DNA of 9,781 nucleotides from Mariniphaga sp. (GCA_025363795.1 JANYLE010000323.1:1-9781); one strand, 5' to 3'; positions 1-6,591 are shown, numbered from the stretch's first letter. The notes: generated by a model from the letters alone, not told the origin. Numbers and translations are program-made.

Positions 1-1
1 C

Positions 2-82
2 GATGAGGTTTTTCTATCGTCCGCCGGCAAAGAAGTGCTTGCAGTCGTGCAGTTAGACGATCAGACTATTGGAAATGGCTAG
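2..82 (+). pseudogene. Class IV aminotransferase, C-terminal fragment, cut at a rearrangement joint
   Basis: The + strand reads from base 2 without a stop to TAG at 80-82, giving 26 residues that begin DEVFLSSAGKEVLAVVQLDD and end QTIGNG. This matches the late region of fold-type IV PLP enzymes (branched-chain or D-amino-acid aminotransferases), whose pattern is roughly E-x-F-x-T/S-S/G-x-x-x-E-V-x-P-V-x-x-D-G-x-x-I-G-x-G followed by K/R-P-G-P-x-T. The frame stops exactly where the PGP-T segment should begin, so the last 10-25 residues are missing. The start lies outside the window. The same CTAG also ends the broken gene on the other strand, which points to a joint rather than a point mutation. 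The family call rests on one short motif; choosing between D-alanine and branched-chain aminotransferase is not possible. Confidence 0.55.
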
Positions 83-345
83 TTGGCATATTGTTTTTCC
101 GTGATGATGTATCCCGTGAGATCAGCACCTGTGCCACTCGCCGCAAGACAACCATCCTGAACCGTCCATCCGGTGATTCCTGGTGAATTGTAATTCTTCC
201 AGCCATTGAGGCTTTGTCCGTCGAACAGCAATTTCCAACCGTCCTGTTTTTCCTGATCGTTTAATACGTTTTGCTTCTCTGCGCAGCTGAACAAAGTCAC
301 TGCAACCAAAAGCACCAAGGCAAATAATGTTAATTGTCTCTTCAT
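79..345 (-). pseudogene. DUF1080 (3-keto-disaccharide hydrolase type) lipoprotein, truncated after 88 residues
   Basis: Residues 1-21 form a lipoprotein signal: basic MKRQ, a hydrophobic run, and lipobox LFSC with Cys21. The mature part opens with the DUF1080 signature GWKLLFDGQSLNGWK, then WTVQDGCL and a G-x-I-I-T-x-x-x-Y-A-N segment. The family normally continues with N/D-F-E-L and a concanavalin-like beta sandwich for another 130-180 residues. Here TAG at 81-79 ends the frame right after Y-A-N. Beyond it the DNA codes on the other strand for an unrelated aminotransferase, so the rest of the gene is absent, not frameshifted. Intact relatives are surface or periplasmic enzymes acting on 3-keto sugars made by Gfo/Idh/MocA oxidoreductases, two of which lie upstream here. 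The 88-residue product is unlikely to fold into a working enzyme. Confidence 0.75.
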
Positions 346-533
346 AATTCATTAAATATTAGTTGAGTATTCTGATAAACGGTTATAAAAGCAATGGAAC
401 TCCGGACAGGCCACATCCTGATAATGAAGGTCGCAACACGGCAAAGCCGGGCGAACTAACTGATCGGATTTTAAATCACAACGTCACAAAGTTCCATGCA
501 AACATAATGGCATGCAATATATTCATTAATTTT
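346..533. other. Intergenic leader between nagB-like gene and DUF1080 fragment, with long-range inverted repeat
   Basis: This 188-base gap is much longer than the 11-42 base gaps inside the neighbouring cluster. It contains an 8-base inverted repeat, ATGGAACT at 394-401 and AGTTCCAT at 490-497. Between its arms are smaller hairpins, for example CGGC-AAA-GCCG near 440, a TCGC/GCGA helix around it on the - strand, and CAGG/CCTG near 408-420. If transcription towards the DUF1080 gene starts near 499 this would be a structured 5' leader of about 150 nt. No known riboswitch is recognised, and no convincing reading frame occupies it. Confidence 0.35.
499..506 (-). promoter_or_regulatory. Possible -7 box (TATGTTTG) for the DUF1080 gene
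   Basis: The - strand reads TATGTTTG, a full match to the Bacteroidota -7 consensus TAnnTTTG. No TTG-type -33 box is visible at the usual 19-21 base distance, so support is weak. It would give the DUF1080 gene its own start, separate from the nag cluster. Confidence 0.25.
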
Positions 534-1313
534 TTAAGAATGAATGAAACTGCCAATTTTAGCGGCGCTGTCGTTATCCAGAAATAAGATCGCATCGGGA
601 TGAGTTCGCAAAGCTGTGGATGGATAAGTTGCCGTTATCATTTCATTGAGCGTGTGAAAAACAGCCTGCGATTTATGCTCACCCGGAACGACACAAAATA
701 TCCATTCCGGCCTAAGAAGGCTGGGAACAGTAAGTGTCAGTGCATGCGTAGGGACCTGGTCGAATGAGGCAAAACAGCCATCGTTTACCTGCTGTTGGCG
801 ACATTGAAAATCAAGATCGACAACCTTCACAGCTTTGGGATCGTTCAGGTCGGCGACATGTGGGTCGTTGAATGCGATATGCGAATTTTCGCCAATACCC
901 ATACAGGTAATATCCGGCTTGTAAGCATCCAGTAAATCGGCATAACGTTTGCATTCCTGCTCCAGATCAGCAGCATTTCCGTTCAGGTAATGGACGGCTT
1001 TGAATGGAACCTTGCCGAAGATGCTTCTTTTTAGAAAATTGCCAAATCCCTGCGGGGCATCCGCAGGTAAGCCAACATATTCATCCATATGAAAGGCAAC
1101 AATGCGGTGCCAGTCGATATCCTGCTGTGCGGATAAAGCAGCAAGGAACTCATTTTGAGAAGGCGCTGCGGCAAAAATCATACTAATCGTATCGTGTGTT
1201 GCCAACAATTCCCTGATCTTTTTAGCGGTAAGATCAGCGGCATCGGTTCCCATCGCAACGCGGGTTTCGTAAATCCGGACCGAAAGCTGGTCCTTTTTAA
1301 ATTTCTTAATCAT
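534..1313 (-). CDS. nagB: Glucosamine-6-phosphate deaminase-like protein (NagB/6-phosphogluconolactonase superfamily)
   Basis: A 259-residue cytoplasmic protein, close to the usual 260-270 of NagB, predicted to convert glucosamine-6-phosphate to fructose-6-phosphate and ammonia. Visible landmarks are FHMDEYVGL at 74-82 (Asp77 matches the catalytic Asp72 of E. coli NagB) and GIGENSHIAFNDP at 139-151, the counterpart of GNDGHIAFNEP. His145 of the ring-opening site is kept, but the E. coli Asp141 position is Asn143 and Glu148 is replaced by Asp150. I recall an E-N-G-H form in a branch of this superfamily, so this is probably a subfamily trait, though Ser144 in place of Gly is less usual. The C-terminal part has THALTLTVPSLL and STALRTHPDA. 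It follows nagA by 11 bases, which supports the amino-sugar role; a related isomerase activity cannot be excluded. Confidence 0.82.
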   Translation of the reverse strand: MIKKFKKDQLSVRIYETRVAMGTDAADLTAKKIRELLATHDTISMIFAAAPSQNEFLAALSAQQDIDWHRIVAFHMDEYVGLPADAPQGFGNFLKRSIFGKVPFKAVHYLNGNAADLEQECKRYADLLDAYKPDITCMGIGENSHIAFNDPHVADLNDPKAVKVVDLDFQCRQQQVNDGCFASFDQVPTHALTLTVPSLLRPEWIFCVVPGEHKSQAVFHTLNEMITATYPSTALRTHPDAILFLDNDSAAKIGSFIHS

Positions 1314-1324
1314 TAGAAGTAGTT

Positions 1325-2509
1325 TTAAAGCTTGCTATTTATAATCCGGCCATTTATAATTGTCGCCTGAATCAAGATCTGATCGTTAAAAATAACGACA
1401 TCCGCATCTTTTCCTTCCGTAAGCGTTCCCTTCCTTTGGCTTATCCTGCAAATCTGGGCGGGTGTTGAGGTGATCATCTGAACCGCATGTAAGAGCGGCA
1501 CACCGGCCAGCTGAATCATATTCCGGACTAACAGGTCGGTGGTGGCAACACTACCCGCAAAAGCACTTCTGTCGGGAAGCTTGGCAACCCCGTCTTCAAC
1601 AATTACTTTCAACCCATCCTTCAGACTTCCAAGTATACTTTCTCCGGGAACCATTCCGGCAGCACGCATAGAATCGGTAATAAGTGCAATACGAGTGGGA
1701 CCTTTTTGCTTGTAAATCAGTTGCAAAAGACTGGCAGGAAGATGAATGCCATCAGCAATAATTTCGACAGTCAGCTGGTCAAACAAAAAGGCGCTTTCAA
1801 TGATTCCGGCATAACGGAAGGCATTCCGGCGCATCACCCCCGACATCGCGGAGTAAAGATGTGTGACGTGTGTAAACCCATTCTCAAGCGCTTCAGCCAC
1901 TTCTTCTGAAGTTGCATCGGAATGGGCAATCGATGGAAGGATGTTTCGTCGGGCAATAAAGCGTCCAAATTCACCGGCTCCCGCCAGCTCAGGTGCTGCG
2001 CTCCATCGGATAATGTCCTCCGAATGACTAAGAATCGCCTCATATTCTTTCTTTTGGGGTAAGCGAATATATCTTGGATCCTGCGCCCCAGCCTGGTTTA
2101 TTGAGAAATAGGGACCTTCGAGGTGAAGTCCCAAAAACTGCGAACCTTCAGTATTTTCTTTTTTAGCCTGACGATAAACCGAAAAGGTTTCCAGCAATTC
2201 ATCAGTTTCAGTAGTAAGCGTTGTTGGAACCAATGATGTTGTTCCATGCAAAGCGTGCATTTTTGCGGCTCCCAGAAAAGCCTCAACAGTTCCGTCCATG
2301 AAATCGTGTCCTCCGCCGCCATGGGTGTGCATGTCGATAAAACCCGGAGAAACATAGTTGTTTTGAGCGTCAATCAGATGGGCTCCGGGGAAATCAATGT
2401 TTCCCTGACCAACGGCTGCTATCAAACCATCCTCAATTAATACCGTTCCATTTTCGATGATCCGGAAAGGTGTTACGACCCGGCCATTGACTATTTTTAT
2501 TCGCTCCAT
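1325..2509 (-). CDS. nagA: N-acetylglucosamine-6-phosphate deacetylase
   Basis: A 394-residue amidohydrolase predicted to remove acetate from GlcNAc-6-phosphate in the cytoplasm, giving glucosamine-6-phosphate for the NagB-like enzyme just downstream. The metal and substrate motifs appear in order: PGFIDMHTHGGGG with His61 and His63, GLHLEGPYFS with Glu131, IAHSDAT with His196, THLYSAMS with His217, IADGIHLP at 251-258 with His256, and ITDSM with Asp279, the usual general base. The H-x-H pair resembles the two-metal Bacillus-type enzymes rather than E. coli NagA, which lacks it. THLYSAM replaces the common THLFNAM, so the Asn that usually contacts the substrate is Ser220. The C-terminus GKDADVVIFND is the typical amidohydrolase beta-strand tail. 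The ATG at 2509 gives the expected MERIKIVNGRVVTP start. Confidence 0.92.
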   Translation of the reverse strand: MERIKIVNGRVVTPFRIIENGTVLIEDGLIAAVGQGNIDFPGAHLIDAQNNYVSPGFIDMHTHGGGGHDFMDGTVEAFLGAAKMHALHGTTSLVPTTLTTETDELLETFSVYRQAKKENTEGSQFLGLHLEGPYFSINQAGAQDPRYIRLPQKKEYEAILSHSEDIIRWSAAPELAGAGEFGRFIARRNILPSIAHSDATSEEVAEALENGFTHVTHLYSAMSGVMRRNAFRYAGIIESAFLFDQLTVEIIADGIHLPASLLQLIYKQKGPTRIALITDSMRAAGMVPGESILGSLKDGLKVIVEDGVAKLPDRSAFAGSVATTDLLVRNMIQLAGVPLLHAVQMITSTPAQICRISQRKGTLTEGKDADVVIFNDQILIQATIINGRIINSKL

Positions 2510-2551
2510 AATTGATCGTTATAATTTAGACGGATACTGGTTATGCATTGG

Positions 2552-3526
2552 CTATACAGGAATTACCTCTTCCCATTTTTCGTTTGCCGAAGACCTTTCC
2601 AATGCTTCAAGAATGGCAACTTCATTCAGAATACTCTCGTGACTACGTGGCTCCTTCCCCGTTCTGAACATCTCAACAATGTCGACATAAATCTTCTCCG
2701 GATCTCCCTCTTTCACGCGCGATTTCAACTCAACCAACCCATTTTTCGTTTCCACGAAGGTTTCCCATCCATAGGAGACGTTTTTAAAGATCAGTGTGGC
2801 ATAAAGGCCGCTTTTGAATATCAGGCCGGCACTCCCTTTCTTCCCGTCCCTGGTAATCTTAACCCGTTGAATATCTTCTCCGAACATGAACATCAACGGC
2901 TGAAGAAGATGTACGCCATAGAAAAACACCCCACCGTATTCCGAATCCAGATCAACCGGGCCGTAACGCACCACATGGTTTACCTCGCCCAACGTTTCCA
3001 GCTGCTTTTTGATGTCATACGTTCCATAGCTTTGAGCGATTGAACTGAAAGAGGTTACCGGAGTTCCTGCTTCACGGGCCATCGCAAGAAACTTTTTCCC
3101 TTCCGCAACCCTATAGCAAAAAGGCTTATCGATAAAGGTTGGGATACCTGCCTTTACAAAAGGGGCAGCTGCCTCAAGATGGTACCTGGCATGACGGTGA
3201 TCAACGATCAATGCATCAATCTTTCCGAGCATCTCTTTCGGGTCTTTTACAATGATTGGTATCTTCCCGGCTTCAGCCGCTTTGCGCGCGAATTCATCGG
3301 TTTCGCCCCAAAGGTGCGTAACTTCAACTCCAGGAAATTTCTTATCGATGTTAAACATCTTGCCAAAACCAACGGTATGGGAATTTTCGGCGCCGATAAT
3401 ACCGATCCGGACAGGTTTCAGTTGATCGTCCGGAACTGCACCAATGCCGGAAGCAAAGGAGGCAGAAATGGTTAAAGTTGAGGCAGCGGCCCCGACTGTT
3501 TTTATGAAAAATCTTCTCGAACTCAT
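2552..3526 (-). CDS. Exported Gfo/Idh/MocA-family oxidoreductase (short form)
   Basis: A 324-residue NAD(P)-dependent sugar oxidoreductase or relative. Residues 1-30 form a twin-arginine signal: SRRFFIK at 3-9, then an Ala/Ser-rich hydrophobic stretch. A Rossmann fold follows, beginning VRIGIIGAENS at 39-49, with an atypical E-N-S-H where the glycine-rich loop usually ends. FIDKPFCYR at 131-139 is the E-K-P motif, with Lys134 in the catalytic position, and GGVFFYGVHLLQP at 198-210 carries the His (206) expected near the active site. The 324 residues are shorter than the usual 380-450, so the C-terminal sheet domain is reduced. It lies 32 bases after the larger oxidoreductase and 42 before nagA, apparently co-transcribed. 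Substrate is unknown; context suggests an amino sugar or glycoside. Because Tat cargo folds with cofactor bound, it probably acts outside the cytoplasm. Confidence 0.82.
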   Translation of the reverse strand: MSSRRFFIKTVGAAASTLTISASFASGIGAVPDDQLKPVRIGIIGAENSHTVGFGKMFNIDKKFPGVEVTHLWGETDEFARKAAEAGKIPIIVKDPKEMLGKIDALIVDHRHARYHLEAAAPFVKAGIPTFIDKPFCYRVAEGKKFLAMAREAGTPVTSFSSIAQSYGTYDIKKQLETLGEVNHVVRYGPVDLDSEYGGVFFYGVHLLQPLMFMFGEDIQRVKITRDGKKGSAGLIFKSGLYATLIFKNVSYGWETFVETKNGLVELKSRVKEGDPEKIYVDIVEMFRTGKEPRSHESILNEVAILEALERSSANEKWEEVIPV

Positions 3527-3558
3527 CTGTTTTATCGTATTATACCATTATTCCAAAC

Positions 3559-4902
3559 CTATAATTTCATTTCCCATCCCTTTTCATAAGAACGTGACCA
3601 ATACTTCATCGCCTCTTTGTCATTCATGATACGACCGGTTTGCGGATCAATTTCCAGCGAGTGACCTATCCGTTGCGCAATATTTCCCAGTTGCATCAGC
3701 AAGGTACTTTTGTGGCCTGAATGAATATCTGAATGAAGTGTTCCCTTGTTATAGATGCTGTCGAAGAAATTCTGAACATGAATGCCGTCGAGACCACCGG
3801 AAGGATTGGCCAGGTTCCGCGCATCCGTTGCCTGACCTGGTTTGACTTCCTTGATGATGGCATTGTTCAGATCATAGATCGTATAACTGTTCCCTCCGTC
3901 CATGAGCATCGAACCTTTTTCACCGTAGAACATCACCCCCACCGAACTTCCTTCGATATAGCGGCCATTGCAACTGCGGCCTTCCCATGTCATCGAAAGA
4001 TTCTCTTTAAAATCCAGGTTAATCACCTGCGTATCCGGCGTCTCCCAATCATCTTTGTAGCGGAAACGGCCACCGCTGGAGCTTACCTTAACGGGATAAT
4101 CAACGCCCATCCCCCAGCGCAAAAGGTCGATCATGTGCGTTCCATTATTGAGAGCTTCCCCTGTTCCCCAGTGCCAGTTCCAATGCCAATTGTAATGCAC
4201 AATATTATCTTTGAACGCTTTGCGTGGTGCTGGCCCCTGCCATAGGTTCCAGTCGAGCCATTCAGGTACAGCCACCTCTTTTCCGATACCAATCGGACCC
4301 CGGTTATTGGTATACCACCCTTTTCCGAAATAGACACGACCGATTGCTCCTTCCTTCAGTTCCTGGATTCCAAGGATGATATTCGGGTAGGAACGACGCT
4401 GGTTACCCATTTGAATGACCTTTCCATAACGGGAAGATGCTTTAACCAGCAGCTCACCTTCGTTCGGATTATGGCTGCATGGCTTTTCAATGTAAACGTG
4501 TTTGCCGGCCTGAATAGCCAAAAGTGCTGCGGGCGCGTGCCAGTGATCTGGCGCCGCGATCACCATTGCATCAATGTCATTACTCTGCAATGATTCCCTA
4601 AAATCTTTAAATCCTTTCGTCTGAATCTTCTGCAGTCCGTCCAGCATTTTCCGGCATTTGTCGGAAGCGCGACTGTCCACATCACACACATGAACCACAT
4701 CACAGTTGGTTTGTTCAGCAAAAGTCTGGGCCAAAGCACTCCCGCGCGAGTTAACACCCATCATCGAAACGCGGATTTTCTCATTCGAGCCCATGATCCG
4801 GTTATAACTGGTTGCTGAGAATCCGGGCAAAATGCCACCGGCAACTGCCATTGTTGATCCAATCGCCGTCCGTTTGAGAAAGTCTCTTCTTGAATTGTCC
4901 AT
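3559..4902 (-). CDS. Exported Gfo/Idh/MocA-family oxidoreductase (long form)
   Basis: A 447-residue protein and the first gene of the leftward cluster. Residues 4-10 read SRRDFLK, a near-perfect Tat motif, followed by a hydrophobic stretch to about residue 30. The Rossmann domain starts IRVSMMGVNSRGSA (43-56), with VHVCDVDSR at 70-78, APDHWHA at 117-123 and EKPCSHN at 139-145, where Lys140 is the conserved E-K-P lysine. The C-terminal domain has a Trp/His-rich run at 238-246 followed by GEALNNGTHMIDLLRW (248-263) with His256 and Asp259, and the family end motif GWEMKL. Relatives are abundant in Bacteroidota and Planctomycetota next to DUF1080 proteins, and some such pairs are known to oxidise sugar C3 hydroxyls so that the glycosidic bond can be cleaved by elimination. 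That role here is inference; the substrate is not readable from sequence. Confidence 0.88.
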   Translation of the reverse strand: MDNSRRDFLKRTAIGSTMAVAGGILPGFSATSYNRIMGSNEKIRVSMMGVNSRGSALAQTFAEQTNCDVVHVCDVDSRASDKCRKMLDGLQKIQTKGFKDFRESLQSNDIDAMVIAAPDHWHAPAALLAIQAGKHVYIEKPCSHNPNEGELLVKASSRYGKVIQMGNQRRSYPNIILGIQELKEGAIGRVYFGKGWYTNNRGPIGIGKEVAVPEWLDWNLWQGPAPRKAFKDNIVHYNWHWNWHWGTGEALNNGTHMIDLLRWGMGVDYPVKVSSSGGRFRYKDDWETPDTQVINLDFKENLSMTWEGRSCNGRYIEGSSVGVMFYGEKGSMLMDGGNSYTIYDLNNAIIKEVKPGQATDARNLANPSGGLDGIHVQNFFDSIYNKGTLHSDIHSGHKSTLLMQLGNIAQRIGHSLEIDPQTGRIMNDKEAMKYWSRSYEKGWEMKL

Positions 4903-5199
4903 ATCGGTTGATTTGGTTTTTTATGTATTCAATGCATCGTTCTACTGATACTGTTAGTTTTTTTGGCAAATCAAATTTACAACTTAGCAGCGAAACCTTC
5001 AGAAAGAATCCCTTTTTTATTTTATTTAACCGTACTTTAGTTTCAAACCCTTTCCGGCAACGGAATATTGTCAGACAAATTAGTTGTTTATCACATTAAA
5101 ATTATAAAAAGCGTTATTGATATTTGGTAATTCATTTTCGTTTTGATAATTTTATGGTCGTAATTAATATTCGATTTACAACTTCCTAACCGCCGACCT
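4903..5199. other. Divergent intergenic region between the nag cluster and cas6
   Basis: This is a 297-base A/T-rich region between genes facing away from each other. It holds the leftward -7 candidate at 4979-4972. For the rightward cas6 gene only weak elements are visible: TTTTG at 5141-5145 followed after 19 bases by TAATATTC at 5165-5172, which matches TAnnTTTG imperfectly. No open frame, tRNA or CRISPR repeat is seen here. Confidence 0.5.
4972..4979 (-). promoter_or_regulatory. Likely -7 box (TAAATTTG) of the oxidoreductase-nagAB cluster
   Basis: The - strand reads TAAATTTG, matching all fixed positions of the Bacteroidota TAnnTTTG box, about 70 bases upstream of the ATG at 4902. Upstream, TTTC at 5005-5002 is only a weak -33 candidate at 22 bases. 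It is the only full -7 match I see ahead of this cluster. Confidence 0.42.
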
Positions 5200-5970
5200 A
5201 TGAGATTCAAGCTTAACCTATCCCTGATCAACAGGAAACAAAATATTTTACCCGTCAATTATCAGTACGAATTAAGCGCCTGGATTTACAAAGTGATCAA
5301 TCAAAGCGACCCCTTGTTCGCAGAATGGTTGCATAATAAAGGATTCTCGGACGATAAAAAGCAGTTCAAGCTCTTCACTTTTTCCAACCTGAATGTCCGG
5401 CACCGCGAGATTACGGGCGACCGGCTCCTCATTAAATCGGATCCTGTCGAACTGATTATTTCCACCCTTCCCGAGGAGACGATGCAGCATTTCGTGAGTG
5501 GCGTTTTTCGTGACCGCAAATTCACATTGGGAGACAAGATTTCAAATGTCGCTTTTAGAATTGATTCAGTGGAGGTGTTACCCGCCCCGGATTTCACCAA
5601 CGAAATGACTTTCCGTTCACTCTCTCCAGTTTTTGTCTCGAGTAAGGTTGAAGGCCGACGTTATGCCCAATATCTTTCGCCCAACGACGAGGGGTATCTC
5701 CCGCTCATTGTAAATAATCTGAAAGAGAAACTCAGGATATTCACAGGTTTGGATTATCAGCCTGATGATCAGGAAACCAGTCTGGAAATTCTTAGCCCGC
5801 CCAAACAAAAAGGGATTGCCATCAAAGTTGATACACCGCAAGCCTCCAAACTGGTCGGATATCACTACAATTTCAAAATCAAAGCCGACATTGCGTTGCT
5901 CCGGATGGGGTACTATTGCGGCTTTGGGGAGAAAAACAGTTTGGGTTTCGGCTGCTGTGAAAACCTGTAA
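5200..5970 (+). CDS. cas6: Cas6 CRISPR pre-crRNA endoribonuclease, orphan
   Basis: A 256-residue protein of normal Cas6 size. In CRISPR systems of types I and III, Cas6 cuts the repeats of the precursor transcript to release crRNAs without needing metal. The N-terminal RRM-like fold starts MRFKLNLSLI, and PVNYQYELSAWIYKVI is followed by AEWLHNKGF. Tyr30 and His45 lie where the Tyr31/His46 pair of Pyrococcus Cas6 lies, and one of the nearby lysines (53, 54 or 57) could be the third catalytic residue. The C-terminal glycine-rich loop GYYCGFGEKNSLGFGCCE at 237-254 is close to the archaeal form. FRSLSPVFVS (138-147) is the middle family motif. No other cas gene and no CRISPR array occurs in the window; neighbours are a histone-like gene and a REP transposase. 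All key residues look intact, so it may serve an array elsewhere in the genome. Confidence 0.93.
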   Translation: MRFKLNLSLINRKQNILPVNYQYELSAWIYKVINQSDPLFAEWLHNKGFSDDKKQFKLFTFSNLNVRHREITGDRLLIKSDPVELIISTLPEETMQHFVSGVFRDRKFTLGDKISNVAFRIDSVEVLPAPDFTNEMTFRSLSPVFVSSKVEGRRYAQYLSPNDEGYLPLIVNNLKEKLRIFTGLDYQPDDQETSLEILSPPKQKGIAIKVDTPQASKLVGYHYNFKIKADIALLRMGYYCGFGEKNSLGFGCCENL

Positions 5971-5980
5971 ACTACAGATT

Positions 5981-6000
5981 TAAAAACCTTCGAGGTTTTA
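5981..6000. repeat. REP-like palindrome, copy 1, in the cas6 3' flank
   Basis: AAAACCT (5983-5989), a TCG loop, then AGGTTTT (5993-5999) form a perfect 7-base-pair hairpin starting 12 bases after the cas6 stop. The core AAACCTTCGAGGTTT is the same as in the copies beside and inside the RAYT gene. It would be transcribed as the 3' end of cas6 mRNA, and could stabilise or end that transcript, but lacks a U tract beyond its own arm. Confidence 0.8.
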
Positions 6001-6081
6001 AGAAATACTTTAATCGCATCTGATTCATTAACGATTGCCTTATCGCACCCCCGGGGAATTTTTAATTAATAATTTTATGTG

Positions 6082-6471
6082 ATGAGTATTCAATTTAGTG
6101 TTATTCAGAGAGGTGAACCTGGCGTCGTAGGTGGCGGCGCGAAGAAGTATTATGCAGCAAGCCAGTCAAGTGGTGAACTTACCCTTGCGGGATTGAGCAA
6201 ACGCATCGAGCAGATGTGCACGGTGAATGGCGCCGACATTCGCGCGGTAGTTTACGCGATGGTTGAAGTCATGAAACTTGAAATGGCTGACGGGAAAATT
6301 GTACGATTGGGCGAATTGGGCAGTTTACGCGTTAACATCAGTAGTGAAGGTGTGGAAAATGAAGAAGATGTCAAGGCGGGTATTATCCGGAATGCCAAAG
6401 TCATCTTCACACCCGGTAAAGACCTGAAAACCATGCTTGAGACGCTGACTTACGAAAAAATAGCAAAGTAA
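6082..6471 (+). CDS. HU-related histone-like DNA-binding protein
   Basis: A 129-residue protein, longer than classical HU (about 90), of the type common in multiple copies in Bacteroidales and Porphyromonas. The extra N-terminal part begins MSIQFSVIQRGEPG and continues through AKKYYAASQSSGELTLAGLSK. The HU-like core follows with helices at about 36-68, VRLGELGSLRVNISSEG at 74-90 (the beta arm base, equivalent to G-x-G-x-F/L in HU), and a tail IFTPGKDLKTMLETL. Intact relatives bind or bend DNA and are often found near mobile or surface-polysaccharide loci. I chose the ATG at 6082, not the GTG one codon earlier, since family members start with M-S/A-x-x-Y/F. It lies 111 bases after cas6, past the repeat copy, so co-transcription is uncertain. 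Confidence 0.85.
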   Translation: MSIQFSVIQRGEPGVVGGGAKKYYAASQSSGELTLAGLSKRIEQMCTVNGADIRAVVYAMVEVMKLEMADGKIVRLGELGSLRVNISSEGVENEEDVKAGIIRNAKVIFTPGKDLKTMLETLTYEKIAK

Positions 6472-6510
6472 AAAGCTGGTCTTCAACTTGCCTAAGTAAT
6501 GAAAAGCCGT

Positions 6511-6548
6511 AACGATGCGCAACAGTTTTAAATTTGTTGCGCATCGTT
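6511..6548. repeat. Perfect 14-bp hairpin I downstream of the HU-like gene
   Basis: AACGATGCGCAACA (6511-6524) pairs perfectly with TGTTGCGCATCGTT (6535-6548) around a 10-base A/T-rich loop. It begins 40 bases after the HU-like stop. There is no T tract after either arm, so it is not a standard intrinsic terminator. It shares the GCAACA/TGTTGC ends with hairpin II. Confidence 0.85.
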
Positions 6549-6554
6549 TGCTAA

Positions 6555-6591
6555 TTTCTTCCGCAACAGATTTATTTTGTTGCGGAAGAAA
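6555..6591. repeat. Perfect 14-bp hairpin II
   Basis: TTTCTTCCGCAACA (6555-6568) pairs perfectly with TGTTGCGGAAGAAA (6578-6591) around a 9-base loop. A run of A follows on the + strand (to 6596). The tip CCGCAACA/TGTTGCGG resembles that of hairpin I six bases to the left, so the two look like related units with different bases at the stem foot. Confidence 0.85.

Noticed and set aside
76..83. Restriction-ligation scar at GGCTAGTT
   Set aside because: Any CTAG can be read as two compatible overhangs joined, so the sequence is no evidence for cloning; read mapping is needed instead.
363..587. 74-residue + strand frame near the DUF1080 leader
   Set aside because: It has no recognisable motif, overlaps the nagB 3' end antisense, and has no clear start signal.
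2114..2124. REP-like core ACCTTCGAGGT inside nagA
   Set aside because: On the coding strand it is the codons for L-E-G of the conserved HLEGPYF motif, so the match is explained by protein conservation. The longer A/T flanks of the true copies are absent.
2543..3043. 166-residue + strand frame opposite the short oxidoreductase
   Set aside because: It lies antisense to a clearly conserved coding region and shows no domain-like pattern; it is a shadow frame. The same holds for 3733-4245 (+) and 6325-6888 (-).
3559..4902. GH109-type N-acetylgalactosaminidase assignment for the long oxidoreductase
   Set aside because: It shares the fold and the Tat signal, but I could not identify the GH109-specific signature; the general Gfo/Idh/MocA call is safer.
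5166..5177. Second LacI operator (ATATTCGATTTA) upstream of cas6
   Set aside because: Only 9 of 12 positions match the palindrome core in an A/T-rich region, which is expected by chance.
6079..6081. GTG start for the HU-like protein
   Set aside because: It adds one residue only, and the next codon is ATG followed by the usual family beginning.
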